The position numbers and the translations under genes are program-made. Of a stretch of DNA of 64,000 nucleotides, positions 27,480 through 36,048 are shown one piece after another. This DNA comes from an uncultured SAR86 cluster bacterium. GTDB lineage: Bacteria > Pseudomonadota > Gammaproteobacteria > Magnimaribacterales > D2472. Position 1 is the first letter of the stretch, and the number at the start of each line of letters is the position of its first letter. The notes under the pieces were generated by a model, which was not told the DNA's origin, made no database searches, and was given only the letters and a program-made list of their open reading frames with translations. The DNA lies in contig CACKNK010000001.1 of the NCBI GenBank assembly GCA_902601475.1, positions 309,075 through 373,074 of the forward strand, in the 5' to 3' direction.

Positions 27480-28273
27480 TAATGGACTCCCTGACTAACT
27501 GATTTAAGATACAACTGATTTGAGTCCTCATTCTGAATGATTTCTATATTGCCATCCTTAACAAGCTCTAGTGATGCCAATAAAGCAACTGCAACACCTT
27601 GTCTCCCCTCAGATTTTTTAAAGGTCTTAAAGAATTGAATGATATTTCTTTTGGTTAAAAGGCCAAGAATGTGCTCAATCCTTTCTTGCGTTGATAGTTC
27701 CTCAAATTCAACAAAGTGGATTCCTTCAAATTTAGGTCTTGATATTACTTCAGCAAACACATCCAGAAGATCGGTTGTATTAAAAGGGAGTTGTTCCTTG
27801 GGCTCGTTAAACTTTGGCAAGCCAGCGTTGGCAACAAAATAGTCCCGTTCAATTTTGGGAAGGTTTGAGATTCGTTCTGAGACAGATTTAAAGCGTTTGT
27901 ATTCTTGTAGTCTCTTTATCAGAGTTGATCTTGGATCTTCTTCATCTTCAAGTTCATTATCTTGAGGAAGCAACATTCTAGATTTAATATGCGCTAGAGT
28001 TGCCGCCATGACCATATAATCTGATGCAAGCTCAACCTTCAATTCTTCCATAATTTCTATATATTGGAGGTACTGTTCTGTGATTGAAGCTACATCTAAC
28101 TCCAATATATCAATATCTTTTTTATTAATTAGATATAAAAGAAGATCCATTGGACCTGAGAACTCCTCAAGGATTAATTCAAGGGCATTTGGAGGAATAA
28201 ATAAATCCTCTGGGAGAGCATCAATATTTTTACCCTTAAGCAGCGGAAATTCTCTTTGAATTGTAGAGCTCAT
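27479..28273 (-). CDS. scpA: Segregation and condensation protein A
   Basis: ScpA is the kleisin that bridges the SMC heads. LEEFSGPMDLLLYLINKKDIDILELDVASI is the characteristic N-terminal SMC-neck binding helix region, and the C-terminal winged helix (about residues 190-255, RNIIQFFKTFKKSEGRQGVAVALLASLEL) binds the other SMC head. Length 264 aa. It is first in the scpA-scpB-rluB-glycosylase run, and its upstream region contains the NrdR-type box at 28306. Confidence 0.93.
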   Translation of the reverse strand: MSSTIQREFPLLKGKNIDALPEDLFIPPNALELILEEFSGPMDLLLYLINKKDIDILELDVASITEQYLQYIEIMEELKVELASDYMVMAATLAHIKSRMLLPQDNELEDEEDPRSTLIKRLQEYKRFKSVSERISNLPKIERDYFVANAGLPKFNEPKEQLPFNTTDLLDVFAEVISRPKFEGIHFVEFEELSTQERIEHILGLLTKRNIIQFFKTFKKSEGRQGVAVALLASLELVKDGNIEIIQNEDSNQLYLKSVSQGVH

Positions 28274-28305
28274 CTACTAGATAGTGTAATCATTGAGTGA
28301 ATAAT

Positions 28306-28321
28306 ACACAATATATAGTGT
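28306..28321. promoter_or_regulatory. NrdR box (consensus match)
   Basis: ACACAATATATAGTGT matches every position of the NrdR-box consensus acaCwAtATaTwGtgt. It lies 33 bp before scpA and 120 bp before the DAHP synthase gene, in their shared 168-bp divergent region. nrdR itself is at 45925. A second box, usual in nrd promoters, is only partly present (a GATAGTGT half-site ending at 28287). Confidence 0.7.
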
Positions 28322-28353
28322 TTTTAAAGCTTTTTAGGGCTTATACAAAGGAT

Positions 28354-28370
28354 TTAACTAAATCAGTTAA
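28354..28370. promoter_or_regulatory. Inverted repeat upstream of DAHP synthase gene
   Basis: TTAACT and AGTTAA flank AAATC, 72 bp before the start codon. It may be an operator for the aromatic gene (it does not match the TyrR box) or chance in AT-rich DNA. Confidence 0.3.
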
Positions 28371-28441
28371 TCTGAGGTAAAAACGTATATATTTTTGATT
28401 AATATATTTTTTATAGTTTTTTATCAATTATCATACTGCAG

Positions 28442-29491
28442 ATGAATTATCTTACTGACAATACAAGAATTGTAGAGAAGTTTGATCTAATAACTCCTAA
28501 TGAAGTTTTAGAGAAATATCCACTTACAGATGAGGTTGCAGCGCTTGTATATGGAACTAGAAATGAAATAAGTCAGGTTCTCCATGGCAAAGATGATAGG
28601 TTGCTTGTGATATGTGGGCCATGTTCAGTTCATGATAAAAAATCAGCCATTGAATACGCTAAATTTTTAAAAGATGCTAGAGATCAATTCTCAGATAATC
28701 TTTTAATAGTAATGAGAGTATATTTTGAAAAACCTAGGACTACAGTTGGTTGGAAAGGTCTCATTAACGACCCAGATCTGAATAATACTTTTGATGCCAA
28801 TAAAGGCTTGATGTTAGCTAGATCAATTCTTAAAGAAATTTCTGAAATTGGGCTTCCTATAGGTACAGAATTCCTAGACCCCATTTCACCACAATACGTT
28901 GCTGATCTGATATCTTGGGGCGCCATTGGTGCTCGAACTGCAGAAAGTCAGATACATAGAGAGCTAGCATCTGGTTTGTCTTGTCCTATTGGTATTAAAA
29001 ATGGAACTTCTGGTGCACTCAAGCCAGCAATTGATGGAATCCAAGCAGCTAACCACTCACATGTATTCTTCTCTAATACAAAAGAAGGTATGGTCTCCAT
29101 TTACAAGACTTCAGGCAATTCAGATGCTCACATTATTTTAAGAGGTGGCAGCAATCCTAATTATGACAATGAGGCAGTAGAGCAAACCTTGATAGCATTA
29201 AGAGAGGCGGAGGTTAATGAATCAATCATGATCGATGCGAGCCATGGAAATAGTCAGAAGCAACATAAAAATCAAGTCACCGTTACACAAAAAATTGCTG
29301 ATCAAATTTCTGATGGTAACTTGCTTATCAGAGGCCTCATGCTAGAGAGCAATTTAGTTGAAGGTAATCAGTCAATTTCAGAAAATCTTACATATGGTCA
29401 AAGTATTACTGACGCATGCATGAATACAGAAGATACGTTGATATGTTTAAATGCTTGCTCTGAAGCTGTTGAAAAAAGAAGAGGAAACTAA
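28442..29491 (+). CDS. 3-deoxy-7-phosphoheptulonate (DAHP) synthase, class I
   Basis: This enzyme condenses PEP and erythrose-4-phosphate, the entry step of the shikimate pathway. LLVICGPCSVHDKKSAIEYA, MRVYFEKPRTTVGWKGLIND, GTEFLDPISPQYVADLISWGAIGART and IMIDASHGNSQKQHKNQ are class I alpha AroF/G/H blocks with the metal-binding Cys, His and Asp positions. The length is 349 aa. I do not assign AroF, AroG or AroH because feedback type cannot be read reliably by eye. It is followed without a gap by the DnaT-like gene, an unusual pairing. Confidence 0.93.
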   Translation: MNYLTDNTRIVEKFDLITPNEVLEKYPLTDEVAALVYGTRNEISQVLHGKDDRLLVICGPCSVHDKKSAIEYAKFLKDARDQFSDNLLIVMRVYFEKPRTTVGWKGLINDPDLNNTFDANKGLMLARSILKEISEIGLPIGTEFLDPISPQYVADLISWGAIGARTAESQIHRELASGLSCPIGIKNGTSGALKPAIDGIQAANHSHVFFSNTKEGMVSIYKTSGNSDAHIILRGGSNPNYDNEAVEQTLIALREAEVNESIMIDASHGNSQKQHKNQVTVTQKIADQISDGNLLIRGLMLESNLVEGNQSISENLTYGQSITDACMNTEDTLICLNACSEAVEKRRGN

Positions 29492-30283
29492 TTGAAGGAA
29501 GTTTCAGTTTCACTTGATATAATTAATACTCTTGGCCCTACTCCAGCAATAGTTTTGGCTGTAATTCAGCAAAATAAAATTCCCTCTGAAAACTTCGATG
29601 AACTGATCTCTAATTTAGAGAATTATCTAAAATTTGAAAATAGGGAAAATCTCATCCAAGCAACTCAAAAGCTTTTGAAACTAAAACTTATTGGATCTAG
29701 CGATTCTGCAACCGGGAAAAAAGACAATGTTTATAAATTGAAGCTTCCTGGGAAATCTCCAACTGGGTTAAAAAAGCAGATGCATTCTAACTGGCAACCT
29801 AATCTAGAAGTTTACGAAGTATTATTAATGGGTGGTATATCAAAAGAATTTAGTGCTAACAAGCTTCAAGAATTTAAAATTTATTGGAGTGAAAAAGGCT
29901 TGCTTAAAGATAATTGGAACTCAATCTTTGTTGATTTTGTGAGAAGAGAATGGGTAAAGGAAAAATCACCAAATAAGGGCGCTCCAACCCAAATGCATCG
30001 AAATTGGCAACCAAGCAGTGACGCCTATGAGGTTCTTGAGTTAGCTAATATCCCAAAAAATGTTTCACAATCATATATATTAGAATTTGTACTGTTTTGG
30101 GAAGAAGATGGAGTAGCTCTAAAATCATGGAATTCAAAGTTTGTAGACTTTGTAAAAAGAAAAGAAATAGTTAATACAATTAACAATGAAGAAAATAAAA
30201 GATCTAATAAAAAAGAAGAAGGCCATGGGGAATCTTCAGAGCAGACAAAAGACCTATCGTGGTCAAAAGATCTCGAGCTCTAA
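29492..30283 (+). CDS. Putative primosomal protein with two DnaT-like ssDNA-binding domains
   Basis: The 263 aa protein has an N-terminal winged-helix-like region (about residues 1-85, TPAIVLAVIQQNKIPSENFDE...LLKLKLIGS). Two copies follow of a roughly 57-residue module, at about 97-153 and 168-224: QMHxNWQP, then a hydrophobic helix, EFxxYW/FWxExG and WNSxFVDFVxR. This W-P/YW/W pattern is that of the DnaT C-terminal domain, which binds ssDNA and hands PriA/PriB-bound forks to the helicase loader. The C-terminal tail is charged and probably disordered. It starts at a TTG with GAGG 7 nt before, immediately after the DAHP synthase TAA. The function is inferred from the module. Confidence 0.7.
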   Translation: MKEVSVSLDIINTLGPTPAIVLAVIQQNKIPSENFDELISNLENYLKFENRENLIQATQKLLKLKLIGSSDSATGKKDNVYKLKLPGKSPTGLKKQMHSNWQPNLEVYEVLLMGGISKEFSANKLQEFKIYWSEKGLLKDNWNSIFVDFVRREWVKEKSPNKGAPTQMHRNWQPSSDAYEVLELANIPKNVSQSYILEFVLFWEEDGVALKSWNSKFVDFVKRKEIVNTINNEENKRSNKKEEGHGESSEQTKDLSWSKDLEL

Positions 30284-30833
30284 AAAGAAACTCATAATTC
30301 AATTCATTGAGGACTTATTTTATAAGTTTGAAGTGGCCTATCATTATCAGTTCTTTAAAATTTATTCATCCAATGAAAAAATAATTACTGCGAAACGACT
30401 CTGGGCCAGTACATTAAAAAACTTTTCAATTCATCAGCTAGACCAAGCTAGTGCTTTTATTATAAGCAACAATGAGTTCATTCCCACTCTAAACGAATTT
30501 GTAAAAGCAGTAAGAAAGCAGCCATACTCGGATAGCATTCCGAGTGCTGATGAAGCATTTTTGGAAGCTCAAAAATCTTATTCTCCAAGAAAAAAATATA
30601 ATTGGTCACATCCGATAGTTTATTTCGCTGGATGCAAAACTGGATGGAGTACTCTGAATGACTCCAATCAATACAATGCAATCAACCAATTTAGAAAAAA
30701 TTATGCAGAATTACTAATCAAACTTGAAGAAGGCCTGGATTTATCAATTGATCATACTGAGACTGAAGAATTTGAATTAAAAAAGTTTGATTCCAATTTA
30801 TTCAAACAACTCAGAAAAAAATATGATCTTTGA
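30225..30833 (+). CDS. Lambda P-like replication protein, putative DnaB helicase loader
   Basis: The body aligns by pattern with phage lambda replication protein P: a helical N-terminal block (KLIIQFIEDLFYKFEVAYHY), AKRLWASTLKNFSIHQLDQA, NEFIPTLNEFVKAVRK (lambda NRPFLPSPGQFVAWCR), an acidic PSADEAFLEA segment and a W-H-Y-F region (YNWSHPIVYFAGCKTGW). There is no Walker motif, so it is not a DnaC-type ATPase. I chose the ATG at 30225 after a purine-rich AAGAAGAAGG; the ORF track start at 30186 is possible. Either way it overlaps the disordered tail of the DnaT-like gene. Context supports a helicase-loading pair. Confidence 0.65.
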   Translation: MGNLQSRQKTYRGQKISSSKKKLIIQFIEDLFYKFEVAYHYQFFKIYSSNEKIITAKRLWASTLKNFSIHQLDQASAFIISNNEFIPTLNEFVKAVRKQPYSDSIPSADEAFLEAQKSYSPRKKYNWSHPIVYFAGCKTGWSTLNDSNQYNAINQFRKNYAELLIKLEEGLDLSIDHTETEEFELKKFDSNLFKQLRKKYDL

Positions 30834-30864
30834 GGCAAAAACATACAATTTGGACTGATTACAC

Positions 30865-30918
30865 TATAATACTCACCCTTTTAAACAGGAGATTTGGACC
30901 TATATATGATTGTAGGTC
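30865..30918 (+). promoter_or_regulatory. Probable -10 box and leader hairpin before the RND pump genes
   Basis: A consensus TATAAT lies at 30865-30870, with no convincing -35 at 17 bp. Downstream, GACCTA (30897) and TAGGTC (30913) form an inverted repeat with a 10-nt loop, between an AGGAG at about 30887 and the ATG at 30934. The repeat could be an operator or a translational hairpin. Confidence 0.4.
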
Positions 30919-30933
30919 TTAAAATATAAAATT

Positions 30934-31815
30934 ATGTCTAAAAACGTCAGGATGGCTTTACTAATTTTGCTACCAGTATCTTTCTGGTTTGCAACTGGCG
31001 TGCTTGAAGAGGACAAAATAGAGCCGCCAAAGGCTCAGAAAACATTATCCTCAGTTGTAATTAATGAAAGTATTGCGGAAATGATTTCTCCGACCATAAG
31101 CGTAAACTCTGTTGCTATCAGTGAAAAAAGAGTTGCGGTTAAGGCAAAAACTTCAGGTGAAGTCGTTGCAACAGGTGTTCGACAAGGTGAATGGGTCAAA
31201 AAAGATGAGCTTTTGTGTAGACTCGGCATAGTCGAACTGAATCGAACAGAAGTAAAAGCTCCATTCGATGGCTATGTAGAGAATATTGTTAAGCCAGGTA
31301 ACTTTATTCAAAGAGGTGAAATCTGCGCAACCATAATTGAGCTAAGCCCTATAACATTTGTTGCTGAGGTTCCTGAAGCTAAAATCAAAGACATCTTTGA
31401 AGGTCTTCAGGTCAAAATTGATTTAATCACTGATGAAACTATTTCATCTAATCTCACATTCGTATCTAAAAGTGCATCTCCCGCTACAAGAACCTTCAGA
31501 GTTGAAGCAGAGTTTGAGAATGTAACTGGCGCTGTAAGAGATGGTATTACTGGCACAATGCATATTAGTACTCAACCGATTTTAGCCCATAAAATTACTG
31601 CTTCCGTTTTATTGCTAACCGATGAAGGCAATATTGGTGTAAGAACTGTTAATTCTGAAAGCAAAGTTGAGTTTCATTCAATAAAAATTATTAAAGATAC
31701 AGCCGACGGGCTTTGGGTAAGTGGAATACCTCAATTTTCAAATCTTATAGTTCAAGGACAGGGATTTGTTGAAAATGGTCAAACCGTAGCTGTTACAAAT
31801 CTAGCTAGTCTATGA
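30934..31815 (+). CDS. RND efflux periplasmic adaptor (membrane fusion protein)
   Basis: A HlyD/AcrA-type adaptor with an N-terminal membrane anchor (MALLILLPVSFWFATG; no lipobox Cys). A split lipoyl domain follows: VKAKTSGEVVATGVRQGEWVKKDELL and VKAPFDGYVENIVKPGNFIQRGE, separated by almost no alpha-hairpin. At 293 aa it is clearly shorter than AcrA (about 397 aa), the missing part being the TolC-facing hairpin. A beta-barrel domain (about residues 130-210) is present. It overlaps the permease gene by 4 nt (ATGA). No outer-membrane TolC gene is adjacent. Confidence 0.88.
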   Translation: MSKNVRMALLILLPVSFWFATGVLEEDKIEPPKAQKTLSSVVINESIAEMISPTISVNSVAISEKRVAVKAKTSGEVVATGVRQGEWVKKDELLCRLGIVELNRTEVKAPFDGYVENIVKPGNFIQRGEICATIIELSPITFVAEVPEAKIKDIFEGLQVKIDLITDETISSNLTFVSKSASPATRTFRVEAEFENVTGAVRDGITGTMHISTQPILAHKITASVLLLTDEGNIGVRTVNSESKVEFHSIKIIKDTADGLWVSGIPQFSNLIVQGQGFVENGQTVAVTNLASL

Positions 31816-34800
31816 ATAAAATAGTTGATTTTGCTCTTTCCAAAGGGAAGACAACATTAACTATTGCCTTACTAGTTTTAATTGCTGGAAGTTACTCTCG
31901 CACGATCATTCCCGTTGCTGCAGACCCAAGCATTCAACTTCCATTGGTAAGTGTTTCAGTTTTTCTCGATGGAGCTTCTCCAAATGACGCATCTAGATTA
32001 ATAGCAAAGCCGTTAGAAAATAGACTTAGAAGTGTCCCAGGGATTGAAGAAATATCCTCCAGTAGCACTCTAGGATTTGCAAGATTGGTTGCTGAGTTTG
32101 AAGTAGGACATGACATTGATGCTGCACTCGTTGATATCAAACAGGCTGTAGAAGAAGTTAAATACAAGCTTCCACTCGAGGCAGAAGATCCACAAATAAG
32201 AGAATACTCATTTGCGACATTCCCTGTTATGAACCTCAGCCTGATAGGAAATGGGCCATTGAGGCAAAAAGTATTTTTTGCAAAAGAACTGCAAGATCAG
32301 CTTGAAGGCATAGATGAGGTACTGAGTATTGATATAAGTGGTGCTCCAGATGAGGTTCTTGAAGCAATTATTGATAAGTCAAAGTTGGAAACTTATGGAA
32401 TTACATTAAGAGACCTATATTTAGCTGTTTCAAACAATAACGTAATTATTCCTGGCGGTGCTCAAGATACTGGTGATGGTCGTTTTAACATTGAAGTTCC
32501 TGGAGTTTTTGAGACTGCTCAAGATGTTTACAGCATTCCAGTCAAAGTTACGCCTTCAGCAGTTGTGACCCTTGGAGATCTTGGTGAAATAAGAAGAACT
32601 TTTAAAGACTACTCGTCATATTCAAAAGTTAATGGCAAAGATGCAGTTACGCTTGAAGTAAAACTTAGAGAAGGCGCTAATGCAATAGATGCTAAGCGTG
32701 CAATCATGTCGAATATCTCTGAGTTTGAACCTTACCTACCTGAAAACATTGAAATTGTTAAAACTGATGATGAAACCATTTGGGCTGAAAAAATGATTAC
32801 AGAGCTCCAAGGAAACATTGTTACCGCAATTTTTCTGGTAATGATACTGGTTGTTGCCAGTATGGGTATTAGAGTTGGCATGTTGGTTGGTCTATCCATA
32901 CCATTTTGCTTTCTTCTAACTTTTATTGTTTTAAATATTGCAAACATTGAATTTAACTTCCTAGTAATGATGGGATTGTTGTTAGGACTTGGAATGCTCA
33001 TCGATGGTTCTATTGTTGTCACGGAATATGCAGATAGAAAAATATCTGAAGGCGTACAAAGAATTGAAGCTTACAGACTCGCTTCAAAAAGGATGTTCTA
33101 TCCGATACTGTCCTCGACAGCAACTACAATTGCCGCCTTTACACCACTTATTTTCTGGCCTGGATTCACAGGTCAATTTATGCGTTTTTTACCAATCGCT
33201 GTTTTCATAGTTCTATCAGCTTCATTGGTCTATGCAATGATTGTAGTGCCAGTTCTTGGTGCTGTATTTGGTCAAAGAAGATCTTCTCTTATGTCTGGAG
33301 AATCTGAGAAAACTGGAGAGGTTGTTTTTGACAGAGTTTCATCCTTCTACAGCAAATGGGTGAGGATTTTTGCGAAGAATCCATTTGAAACAATATTAAG
33401 CGTTTTTTTTCTATTATCAGTCATTATTATTTCTTACGATCGCTTTGGAAAAGGTACAGTATATTTTCCTTACGTAGACCCTGTTGCTGCTGAAGTATCA
33501 ATAAGAGCAAGAGGTAATTTTTCAGCTACCGAATCAAAAGGTATTGTTGAGCAAGTTGAAGACAGGCTGCTCGAAATTCAAGAAATAAAAAGTCTTTATT
33601 TAAGAACAGGCTCTGAGTGGTTTAACTCAGGTGGTGATGTTGTGGGACGTGGCTTTTTTGAGGTTGAGGAATTTAATTCAAAGGGACTCACAGGTCAACA
33701 AATAATTGATCAAGCTAAACTGGTAGTAGCAAATATCCCAGGCATTATTGTCGAGATAAGCGAGCAAGAAGGTGGGCCTGCTTTTGAGAATCCCATTGAA
33801 ATAGGTATTTTTGGAAATACTGAAAATGAGGTTGTTCAGGTAACTCGGATGGTTGAAGACTATGCAAAGAATGGAGTTACTGGCCTAGCGAATATAAGTT
33901 CAACGTTACCTTACCCCCAAATTGAGTGGAAGATTGATGTTGATAAACAAAAAGCTGCTCAACTGGGAGTCAATATTTCAGACGTAGGTGCTATTGTGCA
34001 GATGCTTACAAATGGTTTTAAAGCTGGTGAATATAGGCCTGATGATTCAAGAGATGAAGTTGAGATAAGAGTCAGGTTCAAGCGCGATGAAAGATCGTTA
34101 ACAGGTATTGATGATCTAAAGGTCCCCTCCTCGCGAGGACAAATACCTATCAGCTCATTTATCAAAATTATTCCAAAAGAAAATAGGCAATCTGTTGTTA
34201 GAAGAAATGGTAAGTTTTTTCATGAAATTGGAGCTGCAGGAGCAAATAAAGACATTTTAATTGATGTAAAAGTTAAAGAAATGAGGCAGTGGATAGATCA
34301 ACAAGAGTTTCCTTCAGGAATTTTTGTTCAATTTAGGGGACAACAAGAGGAAACTGAGGAGGTAAATAGTTTTTTGAGTGTTGCAGGTATTACAGCTATC
34401 TTCCTTATGCTTGTCCTACTACTTACTCAATTTAATAGCTTCTATCAATCAATTCTCATTTTGTCTGCAGTATTTATGTCGGCTACAGGCGTTTTATTAG
34501 GATTGCTAATTACCGGACAACCCTTTGGTACAACCATGACTGGAATCGGCATTGTTGCGTTAGCTGGAATTGTTGTTAATAACAATATCGTCTTGATTGA
34601 TACTTTTAATAGACTTCGAGATGAGAATCAAAATCTAGCTAGATATGATGTGGTGGTCATGGCTTGTAAACAAAGATTGAGACCGATCTTATTAACAACC
34701 CTCACAACTATTTTCGGGCTGCTGCCGCTAGCTGCTGGAGTAAGTCTAGATATTGTTGCAAGATCAATTGAATTAGGCAGTCGAGTTGTAGATTGGTGGC

Positions 34801-34937
34801 AGCTTTTAGCACAATCAATAGTTTTTGGATTAGGTTTTAGTACAATCTTGACTCTTATTTTTACCCCAGCTGCATTAATGGTTCCTGAATCAATTAAAAA
34901 TTACTTTAGCAAAACTACAGCGGTCGAGACTTCTTAA
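31812..34937 (+). CDS. RND efflux transporter permease
   Basis: A 1041 aa AcrB/HAE1-type inner-membrane proton antiporter: TM1 near the N-terminus, a large periplasmic loop, TM2-6 (about residues 335-480), a second loop and TM8-12 (about residues 855-1025). Family blocks include DPSIQLPLVSVSVFLDGASP and ITGQPFGTTMTGIGIVALAG. In TM4 the Asp-Asp pair of AcrB is IDGSIVV, keeping only the first Asp, and in TM10 the AcrB Lys position is Asn (VVNNNIVLID). Substrate is unknown; drugs, lipids or signalling molecules are all possible. Confidence 0.9.
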   Translation: MNKIVDFALSKGKTTLTIALLVLIAGSYSRTIIPVAADPSIQLPLVSVSVFLDGASPNDASRLIAKPLENRLRSVPGIEEISSSSTLGFARLVAEFEVGHDIDAALVDIKQAVEEVKYKLPLEAEDPQIREYSFATFPVMNLSLIGNGPLRQKVFFAKELQDQLEGIDEVLSIDISGAPDEVLEAIIDKSKLETYGITLRDLYLAVSNNNVIIPGGAQDTGDGRFNIEVPGVFETAQDVYSIPVKVTPSAVVTLGDLGEIRRTFKDYSSYSKVNGKDAVTLEVKLREGANAIDAKRAIMSNISEFEPYLPENIEIVKTDDETIWAEKMITELQGNIVTAIFLVMILVVASMGIRVGMLVGLSIPFCFLLTFIVLNIANIEFNFLVMMGLLLGLGMLIDGSIVVTEYADRKISEGVQRIEAYRLASKRMFYPILSSTATTIAAFTPLIFWPGFTGQFMRFLPIAVFIVLSASLVYAMIVVPVLGAVFGQRRSSLMSGESEKTGEVVFDRVSSFYSKWVRIFAKNPFETILSVFFLLSVIIISYDRFGKGTVYFPYVDPVAAEVSIRARGNFSATESKGIVEQVEDRLLEIQEIKSLYLRTGSEWFNSGGDVVGRGFFEVEEFNSKGLTGQQIIDQAKLVVANIPGIIVEISEQEGGPAFENPIEIGIFGNTENEVVQVTRMVEDYAKNGVTGLANISSTLPYPQIEWKIDVDKQKAAQLGVNISDVGAIVQMLTNGFKAGEYRPDDSRDEVEIRVRFKRDERSLTGIDDLKVPSSRGQIPISSFIKIIPKENRQSVVRRNGKFFHEIGAAGANKDILIDVKVKEMRQWIDQQEFPSGIFVQFRGQQEETEEVNSFLSVAGITAIFLMLVLLLTQFNSFYQSILILSAVFMSATGVLLGLLITGQPFGTTMTGIGIVALAGIVVNNNIVLIDTFNRLRDENQNLARYDVVVMACKQRLRPILLTTLTTIFGLLPLAAGVSLDIVARSIELGSRVVDWWQLLAQSIVFGLGFSTILTLIFTPAALMVPESIKNYFSKTTAVETS

Positions 34938-34969
34938 TAATTAATATAAAACTCAGTTAAAATATTTAT

Positions 34970-35185
34970 ATGACTAAAAAAAATCTTAACTTTGAAGATT
35001 CTTTGGCAAAGCTTGAGAGCATTGTTGATGCCTTAGAAGATAATGACGTTAGCCTAGAAGAGAGTGTTAAAAAATTTGAAGAAGGGATTAAGCTTGTGAA
35101 AGACTGTCAAAAGCAACTCAAAGAAGCTGAGCTAAAAGTTAATAAGCTTATGGGTGATGGTGAAATTTTAGATCAAGAGAATTAA
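34970..35185 (+). CDS. xseB: Exodeoxyribonuclease VII small subunit
   Basis: A 71 aa coiled-coil protein: FEDSLAKLESIVDALEDNDVSLEESVKKFEEG is the XseB signature. It partners with XseA (not in the window) to degrade ssDNA. It begins the xseB-ispA-dxs operon, conserved in Gammaproteobacteria, with 3 bp to ispA. Confidence 0.95.
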   Translation: MTKKNLNFEDSLAKLESIVDALEDNDVSLEESVKKFEEGIKLVKDCQKQLKEAELKVNKLMGDGEILDQEN

Positions 35186-35188
35186 GAC

Positions 35189-36046
35189 ATGATTAATAAA
35201 TACCTCGCTAATGTGCGAGAAAGTGTTAATCAACAGTTCTTAAACATCATCAAAAGTGATTCTCAAGTCTCTAAAGCAATGCTTCACACCGTGCTAGCTC
35301 CAAGTAAATGTATTAGAGCAGGAATTGTAAGAGCTGCAGCAGAGCTTGAGGGTACTCTTAATAAAGAATCTATTAATAATTTAGAGGTTGCAGTTGAAGC
35401 GATGCATTCATATTCATTGATTCATGATGATTTACCGGCTATGGATGATGATGATATGAGAAGAGGCCAGCCCTCCAATCATATTGCTTATGGTGAAGCA
35501 ACTGCAATTCTTGCAGGAGACGCCTTGCACAGCTTGGCATATGAGATTGTTGCAAACGATACTAATTTATCTGTTGATCATAAAGTTAATATTATTAAAT
35601 TACTTTCAGATGCTTGTGGTTTTAATGGCATGATTCTAGGTCAACAATTGGATTTAGAGTCTGAGGGATCAGACACTGGAGATATAAATAAAATTCATGC
35701 TTTAAAAACTGGCAGACTCATAAGTGCTTCGCTTGCAATGCCAATTACAAATTCAAAACTCAGAATGAAACTAAAAATTGTGGGAGAAGATATTGGTTTA
35801 GCATTTCAAATCATGGATGATGTTTTAGAGATAACTGGATCTACAAAAGCTCTTGGAAAGGATTCGAAATCAGATGTAAAGAATAACAAACTAACTTATG
35901 TATCAGTTTATGGTTTGGAAACTGCAGTTAAAAATGCTGAAAAATTGATTGAAAAATCAATAAATAAAATAATTGATCTTGACGGTAATTTTAACAAGAA
36001 GAACCTCATCGAGATTTGTAATTTCATTATTAGCAGAGATAACTAG
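35189..36046 (+). CDS. ispA: Farnesyl diphosphate synthase (polyprenyl synthetase)
   Basis: IspA condenses IPP with DMAPP and GPP to farnesyl diphosphate, feeding ubiquinone and undecaprenyl synthesis. The first Asp-rich motif is HDDLPAMDDDDMRRG and the second is FQIMDDVLEITGS. KTGRLISASL is the third conserved block. At 285 aa it is typical of IspA. It is 2 bp from dxs. Confidence 0.95.
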   Translation: MINKYLANVRESVNQQFLNIIKSDSQVSKAMLHTVLAPSKCIRAGIVRAAAELEGTLNKESINNLEVAVEAMHSYSLIHDDLPAMDDDDMRRGQPSNHIAYGEATAILAGDALHSLAYEIVANDTNLSVDHKVNIIKLLSDACGFNGMILGQQLDLESEGSDTGDINKIHALKTGRLISASLAMPITNSKLRMKLKIVGEDIGLAFQIMDDVLEITGSTKALGKDSKSDVKNNKLTYVSVYGLETAVKNAEKLIEKSINKIIDLDGNFNKKNLIEICNFIISRDN

Positions 36047-36048
36047 TT

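Noticed and set aside
28272-28287. Second NrdR box paired with 28306
   Set aside because: Only the right half (GATAGTGT) fits; about 11 of 16 positions match and the centre-to-centre distance (34 bp) is not the usual one. Kept as a half-site remark only.
29492-30833. Prophage remnant explanation for the DnaT-like and P-like genes
   Set aside because: No integrase, repressor, structural genes, att-like repeats or compositional break seen; flanks are housekeeping genes. Not excluded historically, but unsupported here.
30906-30929. Seven-codon leader peptide (ATG ATT GTA GGT CTT AAA ATA TAA) before the RND adaptor
   Set aside because: The AGGAG upstream is about 15 nt away and the codons show no attenuation logic; the inverted repeat overlapping it is a simpler reading.
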